Of a DNA stretch of 54,135 nt, positions 1 through 8,399 are shown one piece after another; position 1 is the stretch's first letter; the number at the start of each line of letters is the position of its first letter. The notes beneath the pieces are model-generated. The model saw only the letters and a program-made list of their open reading frames with translations. It ran no database searches and had not been told where the DNA came from. The stretch is taken from the NCBI RefSeq assembly GCF_018129065.1, contig NZ_JAAEDM010000024.1:1-54135 (forward strand), given 5' to 3'. This stretch comes from Neoroseomonas soli. GTDB taxonomy: Bacteria > Pseudomonadota > Alphaproteobacteria > Acetobacterales > Acetobacteraceae. A program made the position numbers and the translations under genes.

Positions 1-24
1 CTCGCGCCATCGCGGGCGCGACAT
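1..24 (-). CDS. Possible start of the gene after moxR (partial, runs off the window)
   Basis: A minus-strand ATG lies at 22-24 and reads MSRPRWRE before the window ends. A purine-rich stretch (GGGGGAGGGGG on the minus strand) sits directly upstream as a ribosome site. In many proteobacteria a DUF58 protein follows moxR in the same direction, which makes that family a natural guess. Eight codons cannot prove it, so the identity is inference from gene order only. Confidence 0.25.
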
Positions 25-59
25 GCCCCCTCCCCCGCCACCCCGATGAAAATTGGTTC

Positions 60-119
60 CCAAAGGCCTTTCGGCCTTTGGCGGGGTGAGGTTTGGAGAG
101 GGGCGGCGCCCCTCTCCAA
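60..119. repeat. Two adjacent perfect hairpins downstream of moxR
   Basis: The first palindrome at 60-81 has 9-bp arms (CCAAAGGCC / GGCCTTTGG) around a 4-nt loop. The second at 93-119 has perfect 12-bp arms (TTGGAGAGGGGC / GCCCCTCTCCAA) around GGC. They lie just after the moxR stop and could end its transcription, although there is no T-run on either strand. They may instead be copies of a genome-wide intergenic palindrome. Confidence 0.6.
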
Positions 120-138
120 GGCTGCGCGCATCGTCACG

Positions 139-1143
139 CTACCCCACGCTCTCCTTCAGCGTGTCGATCACCTCCGACAGCCGCACCCCGTCCGCCCGGG
201 CCGCGAAGGTCAGGGCCATGCGGTGCCGCAGCACGGGTTCGGCGAGGGCGATCACGTCGTCCACGCTGGGCGCGAGCCGCCCGTCCAGCAGGGCGCGGGC
301 GCGGGTGGCGAGCATCAGTGCCTGGGCCGCGCGGGGGCCGGGCCCCCAGGCGAGGTTCTGGCGCACGGCCTCGAGCATGGTGGTTTCCGGTCGTGCCCCG
401 CGCACCAGGCGCAGGATCGCCTCGAGCACCTGTTCGCCGACCGGGATGCGGCGGATCAGGGCCTGGGCGGCGATCAGTTCCGCTGCCGTCATGGCCTGGG
501 CGGGCCGGGCCTCGCGCGCGCCGGTGGTGGCCAGCAGCATGGCGCGCTCGGCGTCCTCGTCCGGGTAGCCGACCTCGATTTCCAGCAGGAAGCGGTCGAG
601 CTGGGCTTCGGGGAGCGGGTAGGTGCCTTCCTGCTCGATCGGATTCTGGGTGGCGAGGACGTGGAAGGGCACGGGCAGGGTGTGGATCTCCCCGCCGATG
701 GCGACGCGATGTTCCTGCATGGCCTGGAGCAGCGCGGACTGGGTGCGGGGGGAGGCGCGGTTGATCTCGTCCGCCATCAGCAACTGGCAGAAAACCGGGC
801 CCTTGAGGAAGCGGAAGGCGCGCTTGCCGTGGGCGTCCTCCTCCAGCACCTCGGAACCCAGGATGTCGGCAGGCATCAGGTCCGGGGTGAACTGGACGCG
901 GCGGGCATCGAGGCCGAGCACGGTGCCGAGCGTGTCCACCAGCTTGGTCTTGCCGAGGCCCGGAACGCCCACCAGCAGCACATGGCCGCCCGAGAGCAGC
1001 GTGATCAGCACCCGCTCGACGACCAGGTCCTGGCCGAAGATGACGCGGCCCACCGCCTCCCGCACGCGGGCGAGGCGCGTGCCGAGCGCCTCCACCTCCG
1101 CGACGAGGGCGGCGGGATCCTGTGGCTCGGCCACTTCACTCAT
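139..1143 (-). CDS. MoxR-family AAA+ ATPase
   Basis: This 334-residue protein is a cytoplasmic MoxR-type AAA+ ATPase (AAA_3), thought to act as a chaperone that inserts cofactors or matures partner complexes together with DUF58/von Willebrand-factor proteins. Visible motifs are Walker A GVPGLGKT (about 59-66), Walker B QLLMADEIN (about 120-128), sensor 1 ATQNP (164-168) and the DRF arginine region near 183. The ATG at 1143 is preferred over longer in-frame starts because homology begins a few residues after it and a GGGAG motif lies upstream. It is divergent from the DUF1285 gene. Confidence 0.92.
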   Translation of the reverse strand: MSEVAEPQDPAALVAEVEALGTRLARVREAVGRVIFGQDLVVERVLITLLSGGHVLLVGVPGLGKTKLVDTLGTVLGLDARRVQFTPDLMPADILGSEVLEEDAHGKRAFRFLKGPVFCQLLMADEINRASPRTQSALLQAMQEHRVAIGGEIHTLPVPFHVLATQNPIEQEGTYPLPEAQLDRFLLEIEVGYPDEDAERAMLLATTGAREARPAQAMTAAELIAAQALIRRIPVGEQVLEAILRLVRGARPETTMLEAVRQNLAWGPGPRAAQALMLATRARALLDGRLAPSVDDVIALAEPVLRHRMALTFAARADGVRLSEVIDTLKESVG

Positions 1144-1241
1144 CCGGGCTGGGCTCCCTATATGACGGGGCGGAGGCGCGCGGGCCGGTGCCACCACATA
1201 CGAGTAGGTTCGCATCGGCCACGCTGAGTGCAAGGGCGACG

Positions 1242-1835
1242 ATGGGCATGACGCTCCACGGCATGGAAAAGACTGGCTGCGCGATGCCCGCCGCGGGCGC
1301 CGTGCTGGCGCGCGCGAAGATGGAATGCGGCGACTATGCCATCCGCATCGGCCGTGACGGCACCTGGTACTACCGGGGCAGCCCGATCCAGCGGAAGCCG
1401 CTGGTCTGCCTCTTCGCCTCGGTGCTGCGGCGGGGCGAGGACGGGTCCTATTGGCTCGAGACGCCGGCGGAACGTGGCCGGATCGAGGTCGAGGACGCCC
1501 CCTTCATGGCGATCGAGCTGTTCTGGCGCGACTGCGACTGCGGCTGCGGCCACCCCCAGCAATGCCTGACCTTCCGCACCAACCTCGACGAGCTGGTGAC
1601 GGCGAATGCCGCGCACCCGATCCGCGTGCAGCTCTGCCCCCATACCCGGGAGCCGCGGCCCTATATCCAGGTGCGCCCGGGCCTCGAGGCGCGGATCAGC
1701 CGCGCGGTCTTCTACGAGCTGGTGGCGCTGGCGCAGCCCGAGACGATCGACGGGCGCGAGGTGCTGGGTGTCTGGAGCGAGGGGGTCTTCTTCCCCATCG
1801 ACGAGTCCCCGGCGCTGGACATGGCGGCGGATTGA
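1242..1835 (+). CDS. DUF1285 family protein
   Basis: The 197-residue product matches the DUF1285 family through the run DGTWYYRGSPIQRKPLV, followed by LFASVLRR and RGRIEVEDAPF, which are the most conserved parts of the family. Function is unknown; the family has a small beta-rich fold. No signal peptide is seen. ATG codons at 1242, 1248 and 1263 are all possible; 1242 has AAGGG about seven bases upstream. A cysteine-rich insert (DCDCGCGHPQQC, near residue 92) is unlike the rest of the protein and might bind metal. The gene is divergent from moxR and 49 bp ahead of the Nudix gene, probably its operon partner. Confidence 0.85.
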   Translation: MGMTLHGMEKTGCAMPAAGAVLARAKMECGDYAIRIGRDGTWYYRGSPIQRKPLVCLFASVLRRGEDGSYWLETPAERGRIEVEDAPFMAIELFWRDCDCGCGHPQQCLTFRTNLDELVTANAAHPIRVQLCPHTREPRPYIQVRPGLEARISRAVFYELVALAQPETIDGREVLGVWSEGVFFPIDESPALDMAAD

Positions 1836-1884
1836 GCAAGCATCCGACCCCAGGCGGGCCCGGGCGGCCGGAGGCGTGACGCGG

Positions 1885-2520
1885 ATGCAGCCAGGCAGCA
1901 CGGCACCGACTTCGCTGCACCTCGACGCGCAGGCGCTGCGCGCGCGGCTCGCGGATCCGGCGAGGATTCCCCGTGATCGCGCATCGCCGGAGGATGACCT
2001 CGACCGCGCGGCGCGCGCCGGCGGGCGGACGGTTCCGGCGGCGGTGCTGGTGCCGCTGGTGGTGCGCCCCCAGCCCACCGTGCTGCTGACGCTGCGCTCC
2101 GCGCGGCTGAATTCCCACGCGGGCCAGGTTTCCTTCCCCGGCGGCCGGATGGAGGCGGGCGAGACGCCCGAGGAAGCCGCGCTGCGCGAGGCGGAGGAGG
2201 AGGTCGGCCTTGCCCGCGCCCTGCCGCAGGTGCTCGGCCGGCTGCCGACGTTGCTGACCGGCACCGGATACCTGGTGACGCCGGTCGTGGCGCTGCTGCG
2301 CCCGCCCTTCGACCTCCGCCACGACCCCGGCGAGGTCGAGGAGCCCTTCGAGTATCCGCTCTCCAGCCTGCTCGACCCCGCGGCGCCGGAACGGCGGCGG
2401 CAGGAGTTCCGCGGCCGCATGCGGGAATTCTGGGTTTGGCCGCATGAGCGCCACTACATCTGGGGCGCCACCGCCTCGATGCTGGTGACCTTGGCCGGCG
2501 TGCTGCGCGATCAGGCGTAG
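1885..2520 (+). CDS. Nudix hydrolase, coenzyme A pyrophosphatase type
   Basis: This 211-residue cytoplasmic enzyme should split CoA or related nucleotide pyrophosphates. The full Nudix box runs from about residue 86 to 109 (GGRMEAGETPEEAALREAEE, then EVGL). It is directly preceded by LLTLRSARLNSHAGQVSFPG, the UPF0035/NudL signature associated with CoA substrates. The catalytic glutamates of the REAEEEVG segment are present. The ATG at 1885 follows GGAGG by about 11 bases; a GTG at 1876 is too close to that site. It follows the DUF1285 gene by 49 bp, and its last 10 bases overlap the convergent SbtA-like fragment. Confidence 0.9.
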   Translation: MQPGSTAPTSLHLDAQALRARLADPARIPRDRASPEDDLDRAARAGGRTVPAAVLVPLVVRPQPTVLLTLRSARLNSHAGQVSFPGGRMEAGETPEEAALREAEEEVGLARALPQVLGRLPTLLTGTGYLVTPVVALLRPPFDLRHDPGEVEEPFEYPLSSLLDPAAPERRRQEFRGRMREFWVWPHERHYIWGATASMLVTLAGVLRDQA

Positions 2521-2885
2521 AGCCATTCCGGCACCTTCCGGTACGGAGGCAGCCCGAACAGCAGGTTGAAGGGGAAGGTCACGCCGGGCGAGGCGGTGAA
2601 GCCTGTGCGCGGGCTCGCCTCCGGCAGCGTCGCGCGGCAGGCCGCCGGCGCGTCGATGCCGGTGGCGCTGGCGCAGATCGCCCCCGGCAGGAAGGCGCCG
2701 CCCTGCGACAACCCGATCGCGTGCCCGGACGCCACGCCCACCGGACCCCCCAGGATGGGCGGGAGCACCGCGACGGCGGCGACGAACCGCCCCGCCGCCG
2801 CCAGATCCCGCGGTTGGCGCGCCGCAGTCGTGCCCATCTCGAACTGGACGATCATCGGCACGCCGCGGAACAGGCCTGCGAGCAT
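2511..2885 (-). pseudogene. C-terminal remnant of an SbtA-type sodium-dependent bicarbonate transporter
   Basis: The 124 codons match only the last third of the Sbt_1 (DUF897) membrane transporter family. Recognisable pieces are LAGLFRG with the following MGTTAARQPRDL, then HAIGLSQGGAFLPGA, CRATLPEASP and GVTFPFNLLFGLPPY. The family is normally about 320-370 residues, and weak similarity begins only a few codons before the ATG at 2885. Upstream sequence to 3051 does not continue the family. Several conserved positions differ from the family. It is convergent with, and overlaps, the Nudix gene. It is best read as a 5'-truncated relic, though a small product could still be made. Confidence 0.7.
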
Positions 2886-3051
2886 CAGGGTGACACGGCC
2901 ATCCTGTCGCAGGCCGGGCGGGCTGCGAGGCCAAGTGGCGGGACGCGAGGGCCATCGGCCAGGCGGGTTCGCGCGGCGTCGGCGTGGTAGTGTTCCGCGG
3001 GTGCATCGTGCCGGCCTCGGATCAGGCCGGCCCAGGACCGAGGAGACGCGC

Positions 3052-3558
3052 ATGGCCACCAACATCGCCGCCGAACGCCGCCTGCTGGGGGACGACTTCG
3101 CCGTCGTGGCGCAGAGCCACTACCCTGCCCTCACTGCCCTCGACGCGACGGAGGCGCTGGCGCTGGCCCGGTCGCTGCGCGAGCAGCGCAACCGCCTGCG
3201 CGGCATGGCCCACGCCAATCGCCGCGCCCGCCGCGGCAAGGCGGAACCCCGCGCCGCCGCGCCGTCCGATGCCGCGATGATGCGCCGCAAGCAGGTCTAT
3301 GCCGCTGCGCTGAAGCGGGTGAATGCCCGGCTCGACACCCTGCACGGGCAGGCGCGGCGCGCCTGGCACGCCGCGGCACTGCACGGGGCGCTGGCGCGCA
3401 AGAACGCGGCGAAGGCGCACCATCCGACCGGGGGCGACAGCGCCTCGCTCGGCATGCACGCCAAGCCGAGCCGCAAGCGCATCGTGCGGACCGACCCGCG
3501 CGAGATCGGCCGCGTCTCGCAGTTCGTGAAGAACGCCCAGGCGAAGCGCGACCGCTGA
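3052..3558 (+). CDS. Conserved-looking hypothetical basic protein
   Basis: The 168-residue product is rich in arginine and alanine and has no membrane segment or signal peptide. A charged region (ALARSLREQRNRLRGMAHAN) may form a coiled coil, and the C-terminus (SRKRIVRTDPREIGRVSQFV) is strongly basic, so nucleic-acid binding is possible. The ATG at 3052 has a good GAGGAG ribosome site about seven bases upstream, and codon use is like its neighbours. I do not recognise a family. It stands alone between the SbtA relic and the TctC-type gene. Confidence 0.7.
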   Translation: MATNIAAERRLLGDDFAVVAQSHYPALTALDATEALALARSLREQRNRLRGMAHANRRARRGKAEPRAAAPSDAAMMRRKQVYAAALKRVNARLDTLHGQARRAWHAAALHGALARKNAAKAHHPTGGDSASLGMHAKPSRKRIVRTDPREIGRVSQFVKNAQAKRDR

Positions 3559-3655
3559 GGCGCGCCGGCGGCCCGCATGCCGGGCCGCCGCGACTGGTCT
3601 TGGGGCGCCGGGCGCGTTATCCCGGAAGGAACGCCACACCGGGAGAAACAACGCC

Positions 3656-4630
3656 ATGACCACCCGCCGCACCCTTCTTGCTGCCGGCGCCGGCCTGCTC
3701 GCCGCGCCAGCCGTCCATGCCCAGGGCGGATGGCCGACCCGCACCGTGCGTGTCATCGTGCCCTGGCCGCCAGGCGGTTCCACCGACGTGCTGGTGCGCA
3801 TCTACTGCGAGATGCTGCAGCCCATCCTTGGCCAGACACTCGTGGTCGAGAACCGCGCCGGCGCGGGTGGCAACATCGGCCTGGACGCGGTCGCGAAGGC
3901 GACGCCGGACGGCTACACCATAGGCATCGCCTCGATCGGCCACCTGTCGATCAACCCATATCTGTACGCGCGCCTGCCCTACGACCCGGCGAAGGACCTG
4001 TTGCCGGTCGGCGTGGCGTGGGACCTGCCGAACGTCGCCGTCGTGGCGAGCCAGCACAACCCGTCCCGCACGCTGCAGGAGTTCATCGCCTGGGGGAAGG
4101 CGAAGCGCGGTGGCTTCACCTACGGCTCGCCGGGCGTGGGCACGACGCCGCATCTCTCCGGGGCGCTGTTCGCCTCGCGCGTCGGGGTGGAAGGGACGCA
4201 TGTGCCCTTCCGCGGCGCGGCGCAGACCATCCCGGCGATGCTGTCGGGCGACCTCGACTTCGCGCTGGACAACCTCGCTTCCTACGTGCCGGTGATCCAG
4301 GAAGGGCGGATGCGGGCGCTGGCGATCACCTCGGCCGAGCGCTGGCCGACCATGCCGGACATCCCGACCATGGCCGAGGCGGGCGTGCCGAACTTCGTCG
4401 TCTCGTCCTGGCAGGGCTTCGTCTTCCCCGCGGGCACGCCGCGTGCCGCGGTCGACCGGCTGAACGGGGCGCTGCGGCGCGTCGTCGGGGAACAGTCGCT
4501 GAAGGACCGCTTCCTGCGCGTGGGCGCGCAGGCGGTCTGGAGCACGCCGGAGGAGATGACCGCACGCGCCGACCGCGAGAAGCCGATGTGGCAGGAGGCC
4601 GTGCGGGTTTCCGGGGCCCGGGTCGAGTAG
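3656..4630 (+). CDS. Tripartite tricarboxylate transporter substrate-binding protein (Bug/TctC family)
   Basis: This 324-residue periplasmic binding protein opens with a Tat-like signal peptide (TRRTLLAAGAGLLAAPAVHA), cleaved near residue 22. The mature protein shows Bug-family hallmarks: VRVIVPWPPGGSTDVLVR, VVENRAGAGGNIG, TPDGYTI, YGSPGVGT and the late DIPTMAEAG segment. The family captures carboxylates, amides or other small organic anions for TctAB membrane subunits. No tctA or tctB is nearby; orphan Bug genes are common in Acetobacteraceae and Burkholderiales. A GGGAGA site precedes the ATG. The substrate cannot be read from the sequence. Confidence 0.93.
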   Translation: MTTRRTLLAAGAGLLAAPAVHAQGGWPTRTVRVIVPWPPGGSTDVLVRIYCEMLQPILGQTLVVENRAGAGGNIGLDAVAKATPDGYTIGIASIGHLSINPYLYARLPYDPAKDLLPVGVAWDLPNVAVVASQHNPSRTLQEFIAWGKAKRGGFTYGSPGVGTTPHLSGALFASRVGVEGTHVPFRGAAQTIPAMLSGDLDFALDNLASYVPVIQEGRMRALAITSAERWPTMPDIPTMAEAGVPNFVVSSWQGFVFPAGTPRAAVDRLNGALRRVVGEQSLKDRFLRVGAQAVWSTPEEMTARADREKPMWQEAVRVSGARVE

Positions 4631-4636
4631 ACGGGA

Positions 4637-4654
4637 GGGGAGGGAAACCTCCCC
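4637..4654 (+). terminator. Hairpin after the TctC-type gene
   Basis: GGGGAGG and CCTCCCC form a perfect 7-bp stem around GAAA, starting six bases after the TctC-type stop codon. It is followed by CCCTTGCT rather than a clean T-run, so it is a terminator candidate only. Confidence 0.45.
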
Positions 4655-4771
4655 CTTGCTCCTGCTCCTGAGCAGGCCGGTGAGGCCGGCGCCGGGCGCG
4701 CCAAGGAAGTGCGTGCCCGGCATGGTGCTGAACCTGCGTGCAGCTCGGCGTCGAACGAGCAGCGGTCCTGC

Positions 4772-6094
4772 TCAAGGAGTTCGCAGGGCTATCCCTTGAT
4801 ATTTTGCGAGGACCTCCCGGAGCGTCGCTCCGATCCCTGATACCCCCGCCATCCTTTCCTGCACCTCCAGGACCCTCTCCGGCTCCTCCGCCAGGCCCCG
4901 CAGCAACTCCGCCAGCGCCGCCGCACTCCGCGCGCGGAAGTGGAAGCCATCCACCCCGTCCCGCACCTTCTCCGCCATGCCCCCGATGTCCGAGCAGATC
5001 ACCGGCCGCCGCGCCGCGAAGGCCTCCTGGATCACCATGGGCGAATTCTCCCACCAGATGCTCGGCACCAGCACCGCGTGACAGCGCTGCATCAGCCGGA
5101 TCGCCTCCGAGTTCTCGTAGGGACCATTGAACCCCACCACCGTCCGGCTTTCCTGCAGCCGCCGCTCCACCTCGGCACGCAGCTCCGGCGGCTGGTTGGA
5201 CGCATCGCCCCAGATCTCGATCCGCAGCCTTCCGCCGCGGGGCGGGCGGCGGCGCAGCTCCTCCGCCGCGTCCAGCAGCAGCCCCACGCCCTTCAGCATC
5301 GAAAGCTGCCCGAAGAACCCCACCACCAGCGGCTTCGGCGGCGGCATCGGCACCGGCGGCGCGCCGTGCTCCGGCTGTCCATTCTCGATCACGCTGAAGC
5401 GTTCCGCCGGCAGGCCCCAGGCGATGTAGCGGTCGGCGAGGAACCGGCTCGGTGCGATGAAGTGGTCCACCAGGCGCAGGAAGCGCTGCAGGTACATCTT
5501 GCGCAGGAAGAAGTCGTTCTCGCTGCGCTCCGGGAAGCAGCGCGCGCAGTCCCGCGGCGTTTCCCGGCTGCATAGATCGAGGTTCGGGCGCGTCACCATC
5601 TGGCCGAAGTGGTGGCAGATCGCCAGGTACTCATGCAGCGTCATCACGATGCGCGCGGCCGGCGCGGCCTGCTTCACCTGCAGCATCGCCTCCACGCCCA
5701 GGCCCGAATAGTGGTGGAAGTGCACGACGTCCGGGCGCAGTTCGGCAACGAGGGCGCGCAGTTCCTCCCCGAAGCGCGGCGCCTGCGCGCTGTGCAGCCA
5801 GCTGTCGTAGCCGGCATTGCCGAGCACGAATTCATCCGCGCCGAAAGGCTGGAAGACATGAGTGCCGAGCGGCGGCTGGAGCCGCGCGCCCGCCCCCGCC
5901 GCGAACCAGGCCGTGACCCCCGGCATCGCCCGCAGCGCGCGGTACATCTGGTAGGCGGCGATCTCCGCCCCGCCGCGCGACACCGCCGGATGGAGGTGGG
6001 AGAAGACGAGCACGCGCAGCCCCCCCGGCGCCGGATGCGCCGGGGGGGCTGCGCGTGGAAAAGGCCCCGTCCGACTCATGCGTTCAGCCGCCAT
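4772..6094 (-). CDS. Glycosyltransferase family 4 (GT-B, group 1)
   Basis: The 440-residue protein is a GT-B fold glycosyltransferase that adds sugars from nucleotide donors during surface polysaccharide synthesis. The N-terminal half has SRGGAEIAAYQMYRAL and the DVVHFHHYSGLG segment. The C-terminal half has VVGFFGQLSMLKGVGLLLDA, then PSIWWENSPMVIQEAFAARR with the E-x7-E type donor site and SDIGGMAEKV. Two cysteine pairs (CSRETPRDCARC, near 180) are typical of a GT4 subgroup. The ATG at 6094 overlaps the GT2 stop by 11 bp, suggesting coupling; ATG 6079 is an alternative. A 19-bp perfect hairpin lies in its first 30 codons. Confidence 0.9.
   Translation of the reverse strand: MAAERMSRTGPFPRAAPPAHPAPGGLRVLVFSHLHPAVSRGGAEIAAYQMYRALRAMPGVTAWFAAGAGARLQPPLGTHVFQPFGADEFVLGNAGYDSWLHSAQAPRFGEELRALVAELRPDVVHFHHYSGLGVEAMLQVKQAAPAARIVMTLHEYLAICHHFGQMVTRPNLDLCSRETPRDCARCFPERSENDFFLRKMYLQRFLRLVDHFIAPSRFLADRYIAWGLPAERFSVIENGQPEHGAPPVPMPPPKPLVVGFFGQLSMLKGVGLLLDAAEELRRRPPRGGRLRIEIWGDASNQPPELRAEVERRLQESRTVVGFNGPYENSEAIRLMQRCHAVLVPSIWWENSPMVIQEAFAARRPVICSDIGGMAEKVRDGVDGFHFRARSAAALAELLRGLAEEPERVLEVQERMAGVSGIGATLREVLAKYQGIALRTP
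6013..6055. repeat. 19-bp perfect inverted repeat inside the start of the GT4 gene
   Basis: The arms at 6013-6031 (CGCGCAGCCCCCCCGGCGC) and 6037-6055 are exact reverse complements around the loop CGGAT. The element codes for a low-complexity Pro/Ala/Gly stretch just before the first beta-strand of the glycosyltransferase. A stem this strong so near the start could hinder translation or act as attenuator, or it may be an inserted palindromic repeat. Confidence 0.75.
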
Positions 6095-8399
6095 GCGCTG
6101 TCGTGGGCCGCGGCGGGTGCAGCCGCCGATTGAAGGTCCAGGCGTTCAGCAGCGTGGTGTTGTGCCGCCAATCCGCCGATCCCGCATTCTGCGACTGCCG
6201 TTCCAGGTGGCGGGCACGCACCGACATGTCCACCGTGCAGCGGAGCCCGAGGGCTGCCGCGCGCAGGCAGAGATCCGCATCCTCGAAATCGCCGACCGCG
6301 AAATCGGGGTCGAAGCCGCCGAGTTCCAGCGCCAGGTCACGCCGCATCAGCATCGCCGCACCGGTGACCGCGGGCCAGTGACGCAGCCGCGGCCCGCCGG
6401 CGGGCGGCACGCGCCCCTTCAGCGGATGGCGAGGGAACAGCCAGCCCGAGAGTTCCTGCACCGGTTCGAGCTCCATGCCGGCATGCTGGACGGTGCCATC
6501 CGCGAACAGCAGCAGCGGACCGACGATGCCGGTCGAAGCGTCGCATTCCAGGTCGGCCACCAGGCGGTCGAGCCAGTCCGCTTCCTCGGGGAAGACGTCG
6601 GAGTTGAGGAACATCACGTAGCGGCCCCGTGCCGCGGCAAGCCCCGCGTTGCTGGCAGGCCCGAAGCCGCGGTTGTCGCCCAGGAGGAGCACGCGGAACG
6701 GCATGCCGAGGCTGCCGAAGGCGGAGTGCGCCATGGCCACGAGTTCCGCCGTCCGCTCCGGCTGGTCGAGCACATAGATGATCTCATCCGACGCCATGCG
6801 CTGCGCGCTGAAGATGGCGAGCTGGCAGCGCATGAAGTCGAGCCGACCATAGAGCGGGATCACGAGGCTGACGCGCGGCGCCGCGGGCAGGGTGCCGAAG
6901 CGGTCTTCCCGCGGCTGTGGCGGCAGCGCCAGGCGCTGCCGGTTGAGTTCGGCCAGTGGCGCGCCCAGCACACGGTCGAAGATGCGGTCGAGGTCATGGC
7001 CGGGAAGGCTGGCAGCGCCGAGCACGCGGCGCAGCGCGGCGCTGCCCCGTCGCGTCGGCTGCGGCAGCGGCTTCAGCCCCCTGCGCCCGTCGGTGAGGCG
7101 GATCTCGAGGAACAGCCTGCGGTCGCAAGCGACCTGCGCGTCGGCCCAGGCGATGAAGCCGCTGTCGTGCGGGACCACCCCATACTGCCGGGCGAAGGCG
7201 TCCACGATGTCCTGGCGGTTGGTGCGGAACCAGGCGTCCTCGAGAGGCGCGGAGGTCGCCGCGCCGCAGCAGAGCCTGATCGACTCCACAAGTCCGAGCG
7301 GGTCGAGGCACCAGCCGAACAAGAGGGCGGCGCCGGGACGGACAGGGATCACCTCGTCCACTTCGACATGCGCGGGGACTCCAAGCTTCGCGAAGCTGTC
7401 CTCGCCCGTGAAGTTCGCCCGCTCGATCCTGGCGCGCAGCGGCTCGACGGCGCCGCGGTTCGCCGTCGTGAGCACGTCCCGCACCAGCCGTTGCATGCCG
7501 GCCTCGTCGCGCATCGCAAAGCCCGGGGACCGGGTGAGCCGCACCGCGACCCCGGGAGAGACCATGAGGTCGATCTGCCGCGGCGGAACCGGTGGCGCGT
7601 CGGTCGCGTCGCAGGGGACGAGCAGGACAAAGGCGTGGCCGACCTCGCGGATGTCATCGCGGGGGTACTGGACGATGATGATCTCGTCCCCCGTCGCGGC
7701 CTCAGCCGGCTTCACCTCGGCCGCCAGCCTGCCACCACCGTCGATCGGCAGTTCCGCCGGCATCCAGCCCGTGACGAGCCAGCCGCCGACGGCCGGGCTG
7801 AATGCGCATTCGTCGAGCACGCCGGACAGCGACATTCCGATCGCAGGGCGCTGTACGGCAGCCAGTGCCGCGGTCGCTCCTGCCGGCGATGCGGCTGCCA
7901 CTGCTGTCCGATCCTCGGGGCACGCGTCACGCGCCGGGCCGGACGGGCCGTCGCGAGGGATGGCGGGGTAAGGCAGCACCTCGTCCTCCTCCGCACGGAG
8001 GGGTTGGGCGAGCGCGATGGTTCGCGGCATGCTGGCTTCCACCTCGCCACTGAGGACGAAGCGGTCCTCGATGACCAGTCTCCCGCCACCGCGGACCGCG
8101 ACCGACAATCCGGTCGCGAGGAAGCGCAGTTCAAAGGCGACATGCGAGAGGCCGCCGTCCCGAGGCGCGGCGACCGTGCATTCCGATCCCCAGTTCCCAT
8201 CCAGGCAATCATTCAGGACGAAGGAGCGGGTCTCGGGGCGATAGATCACATGCAGGAGGACATCATCGCCGCGGAAAAGGTTCAGGCTCTGAAGGTTCCG
8301 CAGCGCCACCCGGGAGAAATCGATGATCCATCGTGATCCGGATGCGATCTCGATGGGCATGCACACGGTCTGCGTCGTCCGCAACGCCGCTGCAGTCAT
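6084..8399 (-). CDS. Galectin-like domain fused to a GT2 glycosyltransferase
   Basis: The 771-residue protein has a GT-A/GT2 catalytic domain in its C-terminal half: VSLVIPLYGRLDFM at the start, GDNRGFGPASNAGLA, then LNSDVF as the DXD-like metal site, and GDFEDADLCLRA as the acceptor-side acidic motif. The N-terminus (about 28-115) resembles a galectin fold. His50 and Arg54 (H-x3-R), Asn63, Trp70 and Glu73 (N-x6-W-x2-E) match the sugar-contacting residues and spacing of galectins, while the second Asn and last Arg of the canonical site are replaced. The middle part (150-440) is not recognised. It is the middle gene of a glycan operon. ATG 8399 is used; ATG 8360 is an alternative start. Confidence 0.85.
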   Translation of the reverse strand: MTAAALRTTQTVCMPIEIASGSRWIIDFSRVALRNLQSLNLFRGDDVLLHVIYRPETRSFVLNDCLDGNWGSECTVAAPRDGGLSHVAFELRFLATGLSVAVRGGGRLVIEDRFVLSGEVEASMPRTIALAQPLRAEEDEVLPYPAIPRDGPSGPARDACPEDRTAVAAASPAGATAALAAVQRPAIGMSLSGVLDECAFSPAVGGWLVTGWMPAELPIDGGGRLAAEVKPAEAATGDEIIIVQYPRDDIREVGHAFVLLVPCDATDAPPVPPRQIDLMVSPGVAVRLTRSPGFAMRDEAGMQRLVRDVLTTANRGAVEPLRARIERANFTGEDSFAKLGVPAHVEVDEVIPVRPGAALLFGWCLDPLGLVESIRLCCGAATSAPLEDAWFRTNRQDIVDAFARQYGVVPHDSGFIAWADAQVACDRRLFLEIRLTDGRRGLKPLPQPTRRGSAALRRVLGAASLPGHDLDRIFDRVLGAPLAELNRQRLALPPQPREDRFGTLPAAPRVSLVIPLYGRLDFMRCQLAIFSAQRMASDEIIYVLDQPERTAELVAMAHSAFGSLGMPFRVLLLGDNRGFGPASNAGLAAARGRYVMFLNSDVFPEEADWLDRLVADLECDASTGIVGPLLLFADGTVQHAGMELEPVQELSGWLFPRHPLKGRVPPAGGPRLRHWPAVTGAAMLMRRDLALELGGFDPDFAVGDFEDADLCLRAAALGLRCTVDMSVRARHLERQSQNAGSADWRHNTTLLNAWTFNRRLHPPRPTTAHGG

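Noticed and set aside
6078-8336. 752-residue plus-strand ORF antisense to the GT2 gene
   Set aside because: It has no recognisable domain and follows the third-position GC bias of the minus-strand glycosyltransferase, so it is a high-GC shadow.
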